DNA of 64,000 nucleotides from Sabethes cyaneus (GCF_943734655.1 NC_071355.1:24806768-24870767), one strand, 5' to 3'; positions 22,807-35,335 are shown, counted from the stretch's first letter. The notes: generated by a model from the letters alone, not told the origin. Numbers and translations: made by a program.

Positions 22807-24067
22807 TACTCACTTATTCAACCGAGAGCCGGGGTGGCTCTTGCCGTATCAAGAATTCCTCTCCATTGTACTCGGTCCTGGGCTACTCGTCGCCAATTCG
22901 TTGCGCGTCTCGACACACGCAAGTCGGCTTCAACCTGGTCGAGCCATCGTGCACGTTGGGCCGCTCTGTTCCTGGTGTCGGTGGGGTACTTGAAGAGAAC
23001 GGATTTCACTACACAGTTGTCCGGCATCCTTGCGACGTGGCCGGCCCACTGTAGTCTCCCAACTTTCGCCAGGTGTACGATGGGAATCTCTCCAAGCAGT
23101 GCCTGTAGCTCGTGATTCATACGTCTCCGCTTTCCGTTTGCACTCCCTCAAAAATAGTCCGCAACAGCTTTCGTTCAAAAACGGCAAGTGCACGTATGTC
23201 TACCGTAAGCAAAATTACTGTTTCAAGTCCGTAGAGGACTACTGGTAGATCGTCAGCTTTGTGCAGCGGCGTATGCTCCCAGATCGAAACGTCTTGCGGA
23301 GGGATAAGTAGGCTCAATTTCTAGCTTGAATACGTCGTTGGATCTCCTTACTCGTATTATTGTCAGCGGTGACCAGAGATCCCAAATATACGAACTCATC
23401 AACCACTTCCAGTTCATCGCCGTCAATAGTCATTGTCCGTGGGAGACAAACGTTACTTTTTCGGGAGCCTCTTCCTACCATATATTTGGTTTTCGACGCA
23501 TTAATTTGTAACCTTATCCTCCTAGCCTCCGTTTTTAGTCTGGCATAGATTGCCTCCGCCGTCCCACGGTTTCTAGTAATGATGTCGAAGTCGTCTGCAA
23601 AGGTTAGCAGTTGGCTACTCTTGCTGAAGATCGTTCCTCTCGTTTTGATGCCCGCTCGCCGGATCACACCTTTAATAGCGATATTGAATAACATACAGGG
23701 CAGTCCGTCCCCTTGCCGTAACCCACTGCGCGATTCGAAAGGAACTTGAGAGTGTCCCCGAAATGCGCACGTAACACATCACTCGTTCCAGAGTAGCTTT
23801 GATCAGCCACGTCAGTTTGTCCGGAAAACCGTACTTGTGCATTATCTGCCATAGCTGTTCGCGTTCAACTGTATCGTATGCAGCTCTGAAATCCACAAAA
23901 ATATGATGCGTGGGCACGTTGTACTCTCGACATTTCTAAAGCCCGCCTGATACTGCCCTACGAATTCTCTCGCTATTGGGGAGAGACGACGCATCAAAAT
24001 CTGGAAGAGCACCTTGTAGGCGGCGTTGACCAGCGTAATGCCGCGGTAGTTACAGCAGTCTAGCCGG
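22773..24067 (-). mobile_element. RTE-type LINE copy with 15-bp target duplication and (GTAA)n tail
   Basis: The copy is bounded by a perfect 15-bp direct repeat TCATCTGCTACTTAC (22758-22772 and 24068-24082). On the minus strand it ends in a (GTAA)n run (22773-22806), the 3' tail. Reading gives RAAYDTVEREQLWQIM (motif A), LLTFADDFD (motif C), CLPRTMTIDGDELEVVDEFVYLGSL, VVLYGLETV and LQWAGHVARMPDN. The 5' end is truncated in the reverse transcriptase, and frameshifts break it near 23320 and 23690. The tail matches the (TTAC) register of the target site, as expected from target-primed reverse transcription. Confidence 0.92.
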
Positions 24068-24082
24068 TCATCTGCTACTTAC

Positions 24083-24645
24083 GTGCCTATTTACAGAAAT
24101 ACTTGTACAAACGGTAAAATTTATGCTTCAATTCAATTTTTGCAGCAAATAAAGCAACATACGATATTTATATTATAAAGTTTGTAGAACTTGTAAAACC
24201 TGTTAGGTGAGGTTTTGTGTACAAAAAGTTTAATAAACTAATTTTAAGGGAGTTACGACAGAAAGTCAATTATATCTCACAAAACAATTGATGCAGATAC
24301 TTAGTATCATCGGCAAATTTTAATGACATTCAAGCTTTTTCAACTTTGGCGAACACATGAACATGCTATCCCCCCAATAAAAAGTTAATTTTTTTCAAAT
24401 ATGTTATCCCCTTAATATCTAATTGTATGAAAATGTCAACAGATGCAGAATACTTTTTTAAGAAACTTTTCCGAAAACACCTAAGCTCAAAAACGCCAGG
24501 AAAAGTGAGAAAAGACTTTTGACCGTCTTTTTCCAGAATGGTCCACCTGTGCAGCGTCGTACCCCGGAGCTAACTTGGCGAGCTACTCATACAACTCATA
24601 AATAAGTTATTTCAACTAAATGCGGTAGAGACGTGCTACTTGGGA
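24083..24645. other. Intergenic, no gene seen
   Basis: A/T-rich, with no recognisable gene. CACGTCTCTACC near 24620 on the minus strand is followed by the dispersed CCCAAGTAGCAC motif also seen near 2109. Confidence 0.35.
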
Positions 24646-24649
24646 GACA

Positions 24650-25080
24650 AAGACGAAAGATGACAAAAAAGGAGATGAATAGAGTTAGAAAAGACGAAAA
24701 CTGGAAACGTAATTGTCCTGTACTCTAATGGCCAGTTGCGAAATCTGTCGATAAAGAAGGGTCAAGTTTTAGAAAGACGCTCAAACCCATGGCTTTGTTT
24801 CTTTTCGAAACGAAAAAAGGAAAGAGAAAAACGGGAAAGAAAATTATAAAAAAATGATTGAAAAACTACAGGAAAAAAGATTGAAAAAAGGATTGAAAAA
24901 AAAGAGAAAAAATGGTACAGCAAACGAAGGAAAACGGAACAATGAAACAAAAAACATGAGACAGAAAAAAGGAAAAACGAGAGAAAAAGAGGAAGAAAAT
25001 AGAAAGTAAAGGAAGGAAAGTGAGAAAAGAGAAGGGAAAACAAACAGTGAGAAAATGAGAATGGAAGGACCAGGAACACA
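24650..25080. repeat. Purine-rich (A/G) tract, second copy
   Basis: The composition and phrases (GAAAAACG, GGAAAAAAG) are as in the tract at 22065-22690. It runs directly into the TCAAGTCC-type array at 25110. Apparent minus-strand frames rich in Phe, Ser and Leu are artefacts of composition. Confidence 0.75.
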
Positions 25081-25109
25081 AAAGAGGTACAACGTGTGAT
25101 AAAATAAGA

Positions 25110-25650
25110 CGAAATATGTCAGTCCTAATTTTGTATCCAACTTCGTGTGATAGACGAAACTCAAGTCTAATGTATCGTCCAATGTTAAATTCAATTTCGT
25201 GTACAATTGCATGTCCAATTTGACACTTAATTTCAAGTCTGATTTAATTCCAATTTTAAGTCAAACTTAAGTCTGATGTCAAGTCTAAATTTAGGCCCAA
25301 TTTACGTTTAATTTCAGCTCAGATTCGTGCATAGTTTCAATCCAATTTCATGTCCTATTTCAACTTTCCTAGTCCAAGCTCAAGCCTAATTCAATTTAGA
25401 GCACAAGTTAAGTAAAAATACCGATCCCTTTTAAATCCGATTTCGCGTCTAATACTAAGTAAATTCAATTTAGAGATTTAAGTCTAATTTCTAGTTCATT
25501 TCGAAATAAAGCTTCAAGCCCAAATTAGTCCAAATTCAAGTCTGATATAATGTCCGATGTCAAGTCCGATTTCAAGTCCCATTTCAATTCTAATTTGTAG
25601 TCCAACATTAACTTTAATTTTAAAGCCAATTGCACCAGAAAGTTCAGAGT
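25110..25650. repeat. Degenerate short tandem array (AATTTCAAGTCC type)
   Basis: The phrase AATTTCAAGTCC or a variant recurs every 10-25 bases, for example TTTCAAGTCTGATTT, TTTCATGTCC and ATTTCAAGTCC. The same array flanks the purine tract at 55240-55384 and 56680-56860 and recurs near 58850-58930, so the arrangement is repeated across the window. Confidence 0.7.
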
Positions 25651-25651
25651 T

Positions 25652-25957
25652 TTAAATCGAATTGACCGACAGGTTTGTCATAAGTAGTAATGTATTCTCC
25701 AGCTTACGATTACTCGGGTTTGCAAGCCAAAACATTCTTCTGAATGGTTGGGTGTCCTTTCTTTCTCTTTTTTGGCACAGACCTTTTGATCCATAAATGA
25801 TTGGATGCCCTACTTTTTGTTTATCACAACGAAAGATACCAAGAGCGATAACAATATTTAGGTATTTATCAACGAGAGACATACTTATCCAAAAGACGAA
25901 ACCACAGAGCCAATATAAAAGCATCGAGAGAAGTGCACCATCACCAAAAGTCAACAT
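25652..25957 (-). other. Unrecognised open frame, 101 codons
   Basis: The frame is open with an N-terminal hydrophobic stretch (LLSMLLYWLCGFVFWISMSL) and a basic middle (CQKRERKDTQPFRRM). I recognise no family. It has no visible introns or neighbours that would support it. It may be chance or a piece of a mobile element. Confidence 0.15.
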
Positions 25958-27628
25958 ATGACAGCATCGTAAATTAGCAAGTTAGTTGACCATGACACAA
26001 CAACACGGTACATTGTAATCAGAAGTCAATATAGGCGACTGTTGCGCTCACTCACAATCATCCCAAGCCATGGTTTCGATGGGGTGCTTATATGATTCCA
26101 CTGACTTGCTATACCAGACCATGTGAATTGTAAATTGTCCACTCAATAACAGATGTCAAAGTGAATGAGAGACAAAGGGGCGCCGAGTTAGATCGGGTAA
26201 TCAGCTAGTAAGAAATAAAATGGTATAACAAAGGTTCCTTTCACCACCAGGTGGATTAAATCGGGGTTTTAAAATAAATATAATTGATTGGTGTTCATAT
26301 ATCATTGTTCTAGGAAGCCATTTGTGGAGCAAATAAAACGGATTCCGTTAGGAAAGAACAAAAATCGAAGGAAAGACGCATCCTGCGAATGGTTATTTTA
26401 TATTTTATGCGCTATAAACGCTATAAAAATGTTTAAAACATTTCAATTGGTGAATAGACTGAACGATACTGGCTATTGCGAAAATCTTTGCTGAACATCT
26501 TTCTACTTCTTCTGTCCGTTCCGTTGGGGAAATTGTCAGCCAACTATCCGGTGAGAATTTGTGGCCAAAAGGTTTTCTTCATTTTATGGCAATAATGAAA
26601 ACAGAATGACATCCGGCTGTCGTAACCCGGAAAGAAACGGAAACGAGTTCGAACGTTTCGAACGTGATCAAATAAAGATTGGAAATTCACAAGTTAATTA
26701 AAATTTTAATACTACTAGTCGACCTCGTCCAGAGCTCGTTTGGAAGCTTGCATCCATAGCCGCCAGCCTCGGCAACGATTGCAACTATCGGATTTGCATA
26801 AACTTGTCGTCCATGTGAATGGGAATTCGATGGGAGTGCGACCGGATAGAGTACATTCATTTGTACAATTGTAAATTGGCATTGAGCAGATTGCATCACT
26901 AGTAATAGACAAAATTCACACCTTCGACACGATCGATAAGTAATCGATAGGTTAGGGCTCAACAAGGAAAGCATTTATTAATTAAAAGGTAACTGCATTA
27001 TGTACCCTGTAAATGCAGACCATAGACGGTGTTAAAACCAATCAACGTTGATAAGGATTAGCTGCTGATGGACAATTGTAAGGAGAAGATTATGGATTCT
27101 GTTTGGTGCTAACTAAATCACCTCATTTCGAATGCTATTTACTAGGAATTATCGTAATTGTGTTTATGCTGTTACCAATTAAACTTGAATGCTTAATTAT
27201 CGCGATTATAATGGAAAGACAATACTTAGGCTTTGATGTTGTCAACCAAATGCAGTAAATGCACTAAAAACAATCCAAATCCCAGCAGTTGAAAAGTGGT
27301 CCAAGCAATAATCATCAACATTCAAGCTTTAACATATCAAACAATTTGATCATCAAATTATGAAGCCCCCAAGCCTCATTTCCACTTCCAGCTAATGTTC
27401 TTCCGACTGATTACCCGCGTCCCCTTTAATACAAAGCACCGATGCTATGATACATATTAATTAATACAATAAATTTTACGCACCATCGATATGATGCGGA
27501 TGAATTATGGATTAGCCGCCGCTGCCGCCGCCGCCGGGAAAACGGAAAAGTTAACTCGCTAGTCCGCCCAGGTCGGTCCGCCAAAGGCGTTAATTATAAT
27601 CGACCACTCGGCCTGACCTGCAGCAGCA
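25958..27628. other. Intergenic; contains a dispersed repeat copy and the next receptor promoter
   Basis: No gene is recognised. 26221-26272 is a second copy of the ATAACAAAGGTT...GGTGGATTAAAT repeat. Just upstream of the receptor start (about 27515-27560) is a short GCC-rich patch (CCGCCGCTGCCGCCGCCGCC) in otherwise A/T-rich DNA, which may be 5' UTR or promoter. Confidence 0.4.
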
Positions 27629-29047
27629 ATGGCGTTCGTTTCCAGGGTGCGAAGCAGTATTCGCTCGTTAACTCGCAGCGAATCAATTTACGATGTCGCC
27701 TTGATAAACCACGCTTTACTGAAGCTGAATGGGTTGACTATTTGTAGTGTTAGGAAGCAATCCGATGGTTACAAAGCCTCTATCACGCCAAAAGATTTGC
27801 TGGTTCTTTTGCGATTACTGGTTATGGAAGGATTCGTATTTTACGTAAGCTTGATTACCATGGGACGGCTCCAGTCAACCGGATCAAACCTCATGGACAA
27901 CGGAATTCGGTTTAGCTTTGTGCTGAGTTCTGTTGTAATCAGCGTGCTATCCCTCGGAAACTATGTACGTTATGGACAAATGTGGAAAATTTTGGGAAAA
28001 CTCGATCGATTCGACCAACAGGTGAGTAAAGTTATTTTTTTAACTGACATATTGTTGAGTGAAAAAAAATTTCAGGTTAATGAAATCAACGCACCAGTGG
28101 ACCACGGAAGTCAAAAGCGACAATTCATGCAGTCTATGTCATTCATCGTAATAAGCTGCATCCTGCTATCGATACTGAACAATGCGGCACTCTCCGCTGA
28201 TTATGGATCGTTGACAGTTCGAATGGCAATTGTATTCTCCTTTCTTTTCTTCAATGTCCCATTTAGCTTGATCAACCACAATGTTTTCTTCACGTGTCAA
28301 CTGGTATACCGCCGACTAAAACACATCAACGAAATACTGGCAGTACACTTTGTACCACCGAAGAAAGCTGGCATGATGATCCTGAACGAACTGCCGGCAA
28401 CAAAGTCCAATCGCTGGGACAAAGCAGCCCTTCTCAATCGGCTCGCTACACAATGGGACGAAATGGGTCAAGTAGTACAAATGATCAACACTGTTTTTTG
28501 GGGTCAAATTATTTACATTACCACCACCAATATGATGGTGTTGACGTTCAGTCTGTTTACCTTCTATCGTACGGCAATCACTCAGGATGAACGCCAGCGC
28601 ATGATGGCCATCATCTACGTACAAAATAGTTTATATTATGTGGTGATGTTAAGTGCTGTTATTGGGACATTCGATGCCATTAAGCGACAAGTAGGTCCAA
28701 TGAGTGAATTCGGAATATTCCAGTAAATCTGGTTGATGTTTCAGGCTGAAAAGACTGCAGTTTTCGTGCACAAAGCGTATCGAGAGGTGGAGAACAATCA
28801 CGTCCAGGATGCGTTGGTGTATTTTTCGCAACAACTGAACTACAAACCGATCGTGATAAGCTGTAGATATTTCGTGTGTGATTGGACTATGGGAATGATG
28901 GTAAGCTGAAGTTGCCTGCTATACGAATGATCGTTGTTGATTTGATTTCCATTGATAATTCAGATCATCGGAACAGTCACCTCGTATCTGGTAATATTGA
29001 TTCAATTTGATGACGCATTAGGTCCAGCGATGAAGAAACAACTTTAA
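27629..29047 (+). CDS. Gustatory receptor (7tm_7 family), four exons
   Basis: Seven-transmembrane insect gustatory receptor. Exons are 27629-28021, 28076-28690, 28745-28900 and 28964-29047, with GT-AG introns, giving 415 codons plus TAA. Hydrophobic segments are visible near residues 53-74, 90-110, 147-168, 178-200, 285-305 and 320-340, and the seventh is in the last exon. That exon encodes IIGTVTSYLVILIQF, the TYhhhhhQF signature, preceded in exon 3 by the conserved YFSQQL. All introns are phase 0. Intron 1 is 54 nt, a multiple of three without a stop, so a retained transcript would insert 18 residues in frame. An apparent stop at 28723 lies in intron 2. The start is the first in-frame ATG. 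The gene looks intact; the ligand is unknown. Confidence 0.92.
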
Positions 29048-29404
29048 AGAAGGCATATTATTTGGTCAACTTGGTAATGCAGTTGAATTTCAGGTTGGAC
29101 TAAATCTAAACGTTCGATCTTCAAATAGTGTTTGAAATTGTTGGGTATTTGCTGTCTAAGTAAGAAAACAATAGATGGGGATTTCAAATTTTCAAAGCAA
29201 ACGTCACCACCTTCTATGAATGTTTTCTGTGAGAAAGCTAAGTTGTATTCATTCTCTCGGAATATTTTGAAAGTAAGTAACATTGTTCAGTTCATTTCGA
29301 CAATTAGAAAAAGACACAAAAATAAAAATAAAGCTGAGATTGATAAATTTAGTATTATTGTACCTTAAAACCCACTGATTATTAACACTGGTCTGCAAAA
29401 AAAA
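29048..29404. other. Downstream of receptor, no gene
   Basis: A/T-rich DNA, including the probable 3' UTR of the receptor gene. No poly(A) hexamer is obvious in the first 100 bases. Confidence 0.35.
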
Positions 29405-30825
29405 AATCATAGAAAAGGCATCCAGGACTGATGTCTAATTCTTTCAATCGCGTACAGATATTTTGCAAAGTAGATATTTTGCTGTACAATTTGTTGCTTC
29501 GACAGGGTGTATTCCCTACAATTTGGAAGCTCTCCGTTATGTTTCCTGTGCACAAAAAGGGAGACAAACGTGATGTAAAAAATTATAGAGGTATTGCATC
29601 ACTATGCGCATGTTCAAAAGTGTTTGTAATTATTATACACGACTCTCTCTTCGCAAGCTGCAAACACTACATCTCTTCAGACCAACATGTTTTTTTATGC
29701 AAAACGCTCAACTGCTATGAACCTTGTGCAGTTCACCGCACCATGCTTGCAAAACATGAGTGTAGGTGCCCAAATTGATGCGGTTTATACCGATTAAAAA
29801 GCTGCATTTGACCGAGTCGATCACAACATACTACTAGCTAAACTGGAAAAGCTTGGGGTTTGTTCTGCGCCAATACGATGGTTTCGATCCTATCTTTTAA
29901 ATCGAATGCAATTTGTGAGAATAGGAAATCAGCAGTCTGCACATTTCCCGAATCACAGGCATTTCACAGGGCAGCAACCTCGGACCACTGCTCTTCACAC
30001 TGTTTATAAACGACGTCTCATTTTTACTCCCGGATGATTGCCGACTGATGTTTGCAGATGACGTGAAACTATTTAAGATCGTCAACGATACTGTAGACTG
30101 TTTGGAGCTCAGGTGCATTGTTGAGATTTTTCTCCAGTGGTGTTCCAGTAACCTACTAACGGTTAGCATCGAGAAATGCTGTGCAATCTCGTTTCATAGA
30201 AAATCTCACCCGATTACCTTCAATTATACAATGTTTGGTCAGACGGTAACCAAAGTAAGCCAGGCTCGTGATTTGGGTGTTACTTTGGATATACGTCGCT
30301 AACGTTCAAGCCACACTACAACGAAATAATTGCCAAGGCCAATCGCCTTCGATCACTTTACTATTCCCTGGTGCGTTCCTTCCTCGAGACCAACTCGGTT
30401 GTTTGGTGGCCATTGAATGCTAACTGGATAGCACGAATTGAAGCCGTTCAGCGAAAATTCGTGCGTTATGCTCTACGATTCCTCCCATGGCGGAATCATC
30501 ACCAGCTACCACCGTATGTAGAGCGCTGCCAGCTTCTTGAAGTGCAGACTTTGGAGCGAAGGCGGTTCGAAGCTCAAGCTGGTTTTGTGGGAAAAATTCT
30601 GTTTGGCGAGGTCGATGCTCCGAATATCTTACAGTAAATTAATATGTATGCACCGGAAAGAACCCTGAGGCCCAGAAATCTGTTGTTATTACCTCAGCAA
30701 AATGTAACGTACGGACAACATGACCCCATCCGCATCATGTCGGCAAGCTTTAATGCCGTAGTCGATACATTTGATTTTAACTTAACCCTTAACCGTAATA
30801 ACGTTCAAACAACGGTTTCGTAGGT
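29405..30825 (+). mobile_element. Jockey/CR1-like LINE relic, reverse transcriptase to C-terminus
   Basis: Plus-strand pieces: VMFPVHKKGDKRDVKNYRGIASLC, KAAFDRVDHNILLAKLEKLG (motif A), FADDVKLFK (motif C), CSSNLLTVSIEKCCAISFHRK, KFVRYALRFLPWRN and the tail VGKILFGEVDAPNILQ, NMYAPERTLRPRNLL. The motif B region (GVPQGSN-like) is frameshifted near 29950. It has the same tail as the relic at 527-1546. The 5' half, including the endonuclease, is missing. At least four frameshifts or stops make it inactive. Confidence 0.87.
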
Positions 30826-31424
30826 AACTATGTTCTTTGTATGTTTTCATATTGCTTGTACTGTTAGTTGTATTGTACAGTGCTCGTTCTATTTATCATT
30901 AAGACTACTATTAAGTCAGATGACGTCTCTTATAACAAAAATATTCAAACCAGAGAAATGATTTAAAAAAAAAACATGACGTAATTGACTTTTTCTATTA
31001 TTTTTCCTGAATTTAGTGGACAAAAATCCACTTATTAATCAAAAAATTCTATGCAGTTTTTCATGAAAACTTGTGACTTGTTGAGATTGACAGGGCCGGC
31101 GCTAGCCAATTTGGCGCTCCACGCAGATTCTTAAAATGGTGCCCCCAAAATAAACGAAAAAACTACCGGCGCTGCTGTGTGCAGACATTTTACTACCTAC
31201 ACAATCGAAAACGCACAGTCTCCTAGCGTCTTTCTGCATAACCACTTACGAGGCAAATAATACATGAGCAGCCAGCTGTGAGGTTACTCAGGCTGCAATG
31301 ATGTGCGAGAGCGACAGCTGTTAGCTAAATACACACTCGCAAAAGTCGTTGCAGTGCATGAATAAACAAGAGCGGGAGTCCGAAAGGAATGCTTATGCTG
31401 GTGTGTTCATTAGAACCAGGGCTT
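30826..31424. other. Intergenic with dispersed-repeat sequence, no gene
   Basis: No gene. Around 30967 there is an A-run, perhaps the tail of the preceding LINE. About 31290-31420 is an inverted match to about 10795-10920. Confidence 0.45.
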
Positions 31425-32083
31425 GAAAAGGGATCGCAAGTTGAATGTGACTGCCGTGAATGCGAACTTTCCGCATTCAAACTCCGCTTTTTGAACGATC
31501 ATTTGACTGTTTTTTGAATCCAGTCAATCTGCCGCTTGCGCTGCTGCCGTCTTACAATTCATGCGGCATCTCAGCAAAAGCAAACAGTCGATCTCCCGTT
31601 TTGCTTTGCGCTTTGAGAATATAAACTGCAAACTGACTGGAAGCATACGGTGACGTATTTTTTCGTTTCTCTTTTTGTTTCCAAATCGGCTGCTCACAGT
31701 AATAGTTTGTCACCCGGACGTCGGTCCGACGCAAGCAAAATATTCGTTTGTATTGGACGGAGTCCGACCGACTTCTTCCATGCACATGTAGTGGTTGTTT
31801 TTTTGTAGTATTGAATCATACGATTGTGCGGTTGCTTTTCGTTAGCGTGATGATTGTCAGTCATTTGACTGTTTTGCAGTCATTCGCTGCTCCAAACGGT
31901 AAAGGCAACTTGATCGAAACGAAAATGTCAAAAAGTTTTAGAACGCGTTCGTTCTGCTGCGCGCAATCGGCGTTTGGCTGAGCAAACTGCCAGTTGTGTT
32001 ATGCATAGCGTTCGTATTCCACCTCTAAACGGACGGTGTGAACTTGAATGCGCGTTGGTGTGACTGCGGTAGAAAAAACCTGA
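31425..32083 (+). repeat. Dispersed repeat, copy 2
   Basis: This matches 18656-19107 in the same order and orientation, with about 200 extra bases in the middle (about 31530-31780). Shared phrases include AGGGCTTGAAAAGGGATCGC, TTGCTTTTCGTTAGCGTG and TTATGCATAGCGTTCGTATT. No coding content is recognised. The shorter copy at 18 kb seems to have an internal deletion. Confidence 0.7.
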
Positions 32084-32150
32084 TTTAATCCACCTATTGG
32101 TGAAAGGAACCTTTGTTATACGGTCTTACTTGCTATTTGAGATAGAAATC
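32084..32150 (-). repeat. Short dispersed repeat (ATAACAAAGGTT type), inverted copy
   Basis: This is the reverse complement of the motifs at 2255-2330 and 26221-26272 (GGTGAAAGGAACCTTTGTTA). It abuts the dispersed repeat at 31425-32083, so the two may be parts of one element. Confidence 0.6.
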
Positions 32151-33539
32151 GACACGTCTTCGGAACATAAATCATCTATTAGTTAACGTTGCATTGTGCG
32201 TTGGTTTACATAAAAATTTTGGAAATTGAATAAGCTTACAAAATTTGAACAAAATAGTAGCACTTACAAATTTTGATAGTTCTTTTTCTCATGAAATTGC
32301 TGAGTAAGTTGTTACTAATGTGGGTAAGTGCAAGTAAAAGTAAGTTGTAAGAAGAAATATTATTCTTTAACATATACATTGCGTAGTAAAGGTCTAGTTT
32401 ATAGGTTTTTGAACTATGCATAACTATGCATCAATAAGGTTTTCTTGAAAAAACGCGCTGTTGTATTCTGAATAACATGTGTAGGTTTTTGAATGCCATA
32501 TTTACCAATCGGTGTTTAACTAACGTATATTCTTCAAAAAAATGTTCAGCAAAATGTCTGAATTATTCAATACAATAATACTTTAAATTGTTAGGAAAAT
32601 AGATCAGCATAAACCGAGAGCACAGAAACGAAGCAAGCAGCATGTGAGGTGTACCCAAGGTTTTCCCGAAAATCTGGCGAACACGAATAAAAGTGTCTGG
32701 CAAAAATCTGGTGGTAAATTAGTCCGATGGGGAGGCGTTTTCCCGAAAAAATCTTGCTCGTTTTGCCTACCGTAGATGCAAAATTTTGTCCAAAATTAGA
32801 AGTGATGACCTTTTTGCAAGACGGAGGATAGAAAATCTGGCACATTGCCAAATATCTAGAAGGTTTTAAGCTTTGTCTGTTGGTCTGGCGCGCAATCAAA
32901 AATCTAGCAAAATCCAGATTTATCTGGCATACTGGCAACCGTGGGTGTACCGCTATTGGCCCCAAACTGGAATTTTTTTCACGTTACTTCATATGGAAAA
33001 ATGATGTCTGTATAAAGCAAAACTATCAGCAAATGTAAAATGTTTAAAATGTATCCGTCAGTTGGTAGTCGAGTAATTCGGGGTTAAAATCAGGGTATTT
33101 TTATAATCAAAGTTCTACAGTTCCTAAACAAGCAAACATAGAGGTATACTATTTTCAGCAAAGTCGTGTATTTTTACTATTTGTATAACTTTGTAACACA
33201 TGAAAAAGTCATACAACAATTACAAAAAGAGCTAAAATAGAAAAACTGATTTTACAAATACAGAAACAATAAATAAGATTTCTCTGTCTTCGCTTCTATC
33301 TCAGGTTACAGTCTTCAGCAAAATTTCTTGTAATAATAGGCTCTAAAACTTTGCAGAACATATCAATGTGTTATATTGAAACTGAAAAAAAATTTTTTTC
33401 ACTTTTAGGGGGATTAATCCAAATTTAAATTGCACCAGATGATAGAGCATTCAATTTCAAGAAACTCTTCCGAAGGTTCGATAAACTAAAAACAAGTTTT
33501 CCTAGTCAAAACTCTAGTGCGCACGTTTTCTTTGGTTTT
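32151..33539. other. Intergenic, no gene seen
   Basis: A/T-rich DNA. The frame on the minus strand at 32591-32965 repeats phrases like KIFSG and RQTN without family resemblance. No gene or RNA is supported. Confidence 0.35.
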
Positions 33540-34385
33540 GGGCTATTGTGCGCGCGAGTAACTGTGTTGTGAAAGTTGGCGCGAGCGTTCGAGGATTGAT
33601 ATCTTTTGACCGGTAAAACCAATTCTTATGAAATTTTGCATATATATTCGTAGTGTCAAAACCTCTCGTTTGATATTAAAATAATTGAAATTAGGTAAAT
33701 TATCTTGGTTAAAATCATTATAAATTTTTGTTAATTTTGGTGTGGTGTATACGATTGCTCACAACTTTCAAATTAAACGTCCAATCCAAAAACCATTCAA
33801 TAGTGATCTATCCGGCTATATTACCTGCCAAATAAAACTTATAGCGCATAAATCGGTTTGGCCATCTCTGAGAAACAGGCGATCATTTGAACCTTATCAA
33901 AAATGGTTTTTTAAGGCTAACTTTTAAACTGCTTGTCCGTTTTCAATAAAACTTGGTAAAAAGTTTAGTAACAGCAAGAGCTTTCGTTTGGTACTAAGAT
34001 CGTTAAAATTGGTTGCGTAGTTCAGGAGAAACGCGTGTCACGTAGTTTTCACATTTTTGCTTATAACTTTTAAACGAAACATCGGACCGCAAAGCAATTC
34101 AATAGTGATATACTAGACAATAATACCTTTCAAACAAAAGTAAAAGCGATCAAATCGGTTCAGCCATCTTCGAGAAACAGGCGATAGAAAATGAGCTGCA
34201 CATACACACATACACACATACACACATACACACATACACACATACACACACACACACAGACATTGCTCAGTTCGTCGAGCTCTATCGATCGGTATATGTG
34301 ATTCGACCCTACGGGCCTCGGATCAATTTCGTGTTTTTCGACCAATTTCTAAACCTTTGTTATATAGTATAACAAAGGTAAAAAG
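33540..34385 (+). repeat. Dispersed repeat unit with terminal CA-rich microsatellite
   Basis: The unit contains an internally repeated phrase (GAGAAACAGGCGAT near 33870 and 34173), then a (CACATA) microsatellite, GCTCAGTTCGTCGAGCT, and a final palindrome ACCTTTGTTATATAGTATAA with its complement at about 34354-34380. This organisation looks like a short retroelement 3' end that has been dispersed. The family is not identified. Confidence 0.5.
34200..34259. repeat. (CACATA)n/(CA)n microsatellite
   Basis: About seven units of ACACAT with a terminal CA run, inside the dispersed repeat above. Confidence 0.9.
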
Positions 34386-34789
34386 GATCGGTCGAGGCCC
34401 TGATTAGAACGAGTACCCGTGTGCGAGAAAATTAGCCCACACGAGTACGGGCTTCGCAACACTGGTCACAATCAACCGCCATTTCTTTTGAATAATTGTC
34501 GGTTTCTTGAAACCCGTTATTAGAATGATAAACCTTCAAAAACGAAATAGTTCGGTTCATACTTCCTGTTACCTCAGAAACTTCGTCCTCATACCTTGCT
34601 ACCTCATCGAAGATGAATCTCCTGATTGCGGCTTTTGAAGAAATTCGAAAATCCTTCCCGATAAATTTTTACATAATTTAATATCATCAATGCCACGCCC
34701 ACCACGTTTATCTGAGTGTGTTGAGTGTTGTGTTTTGTTGCGAATATATTTTCATCAGGAGAAAGTGGAGCGCAAACGGAAAGCGAAGA

Positions 34790-35335
34790 ATGACGTAGGC
34801 GCATGAACCATGCACAGCAGGCACTACTTGGAATGATTCTCAAAGTACACTTGTCGAAAGTTGGAAGAGTGCGATGGGTCGGTCTCGGTCACGTCGCAAG
34901 AATACCGGATGACCATGCAGTGAATCTGTTCTCTTCTAGACCTCCATCGGCACAAGGACCCCATACACGTACGCATATGTTGGGTTGGAAACGAATAAAA
35001 TGTTGGCAGGTCATTCAGGTCGAGCGACAAGCCCAACATCTTCTTTTGCTAGCTTGGTTCGTGGCGTTCATACACAGGCAAGAGTGTTGACCGAACCTGA
35101 ATTCATCAACATTTTCGGCCAATTTGTTCGTACGTGTATGAGGGCCTTTTGGGAATAGAGAGACTCAACTTATTAGATGGCTCGGTCAGGTTGAAGCCGA
35201 TTTGCTTGTGTCGAGATGCTCAAAGCGATTTGCGACTTCTGAGACGACTAGGAAGTTGGCGACGAGTGGCCCAAGACCGAGTTGAATGGACCAAGACCGT
35301 GCTGAAGAAGAAGAAGAAGCAAATGCTGCCATAAG
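34790..35335 (+). mobile_element. RTE-type LINE 3' relic, interrupted
   Basis: The plus strand reads MNHAQQALLGMILKVHLSKVGRVRW and GHVARIPDDHAV, then after about 200 unrelated bases (34945-35170) RLLRRLGSWRRVAQDRVEW. These are the C-terminal phrases of the RTE family at 13000-13260 and 22818-23120. Only the last 350 bases of the element remain. Confidence 0.75.
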
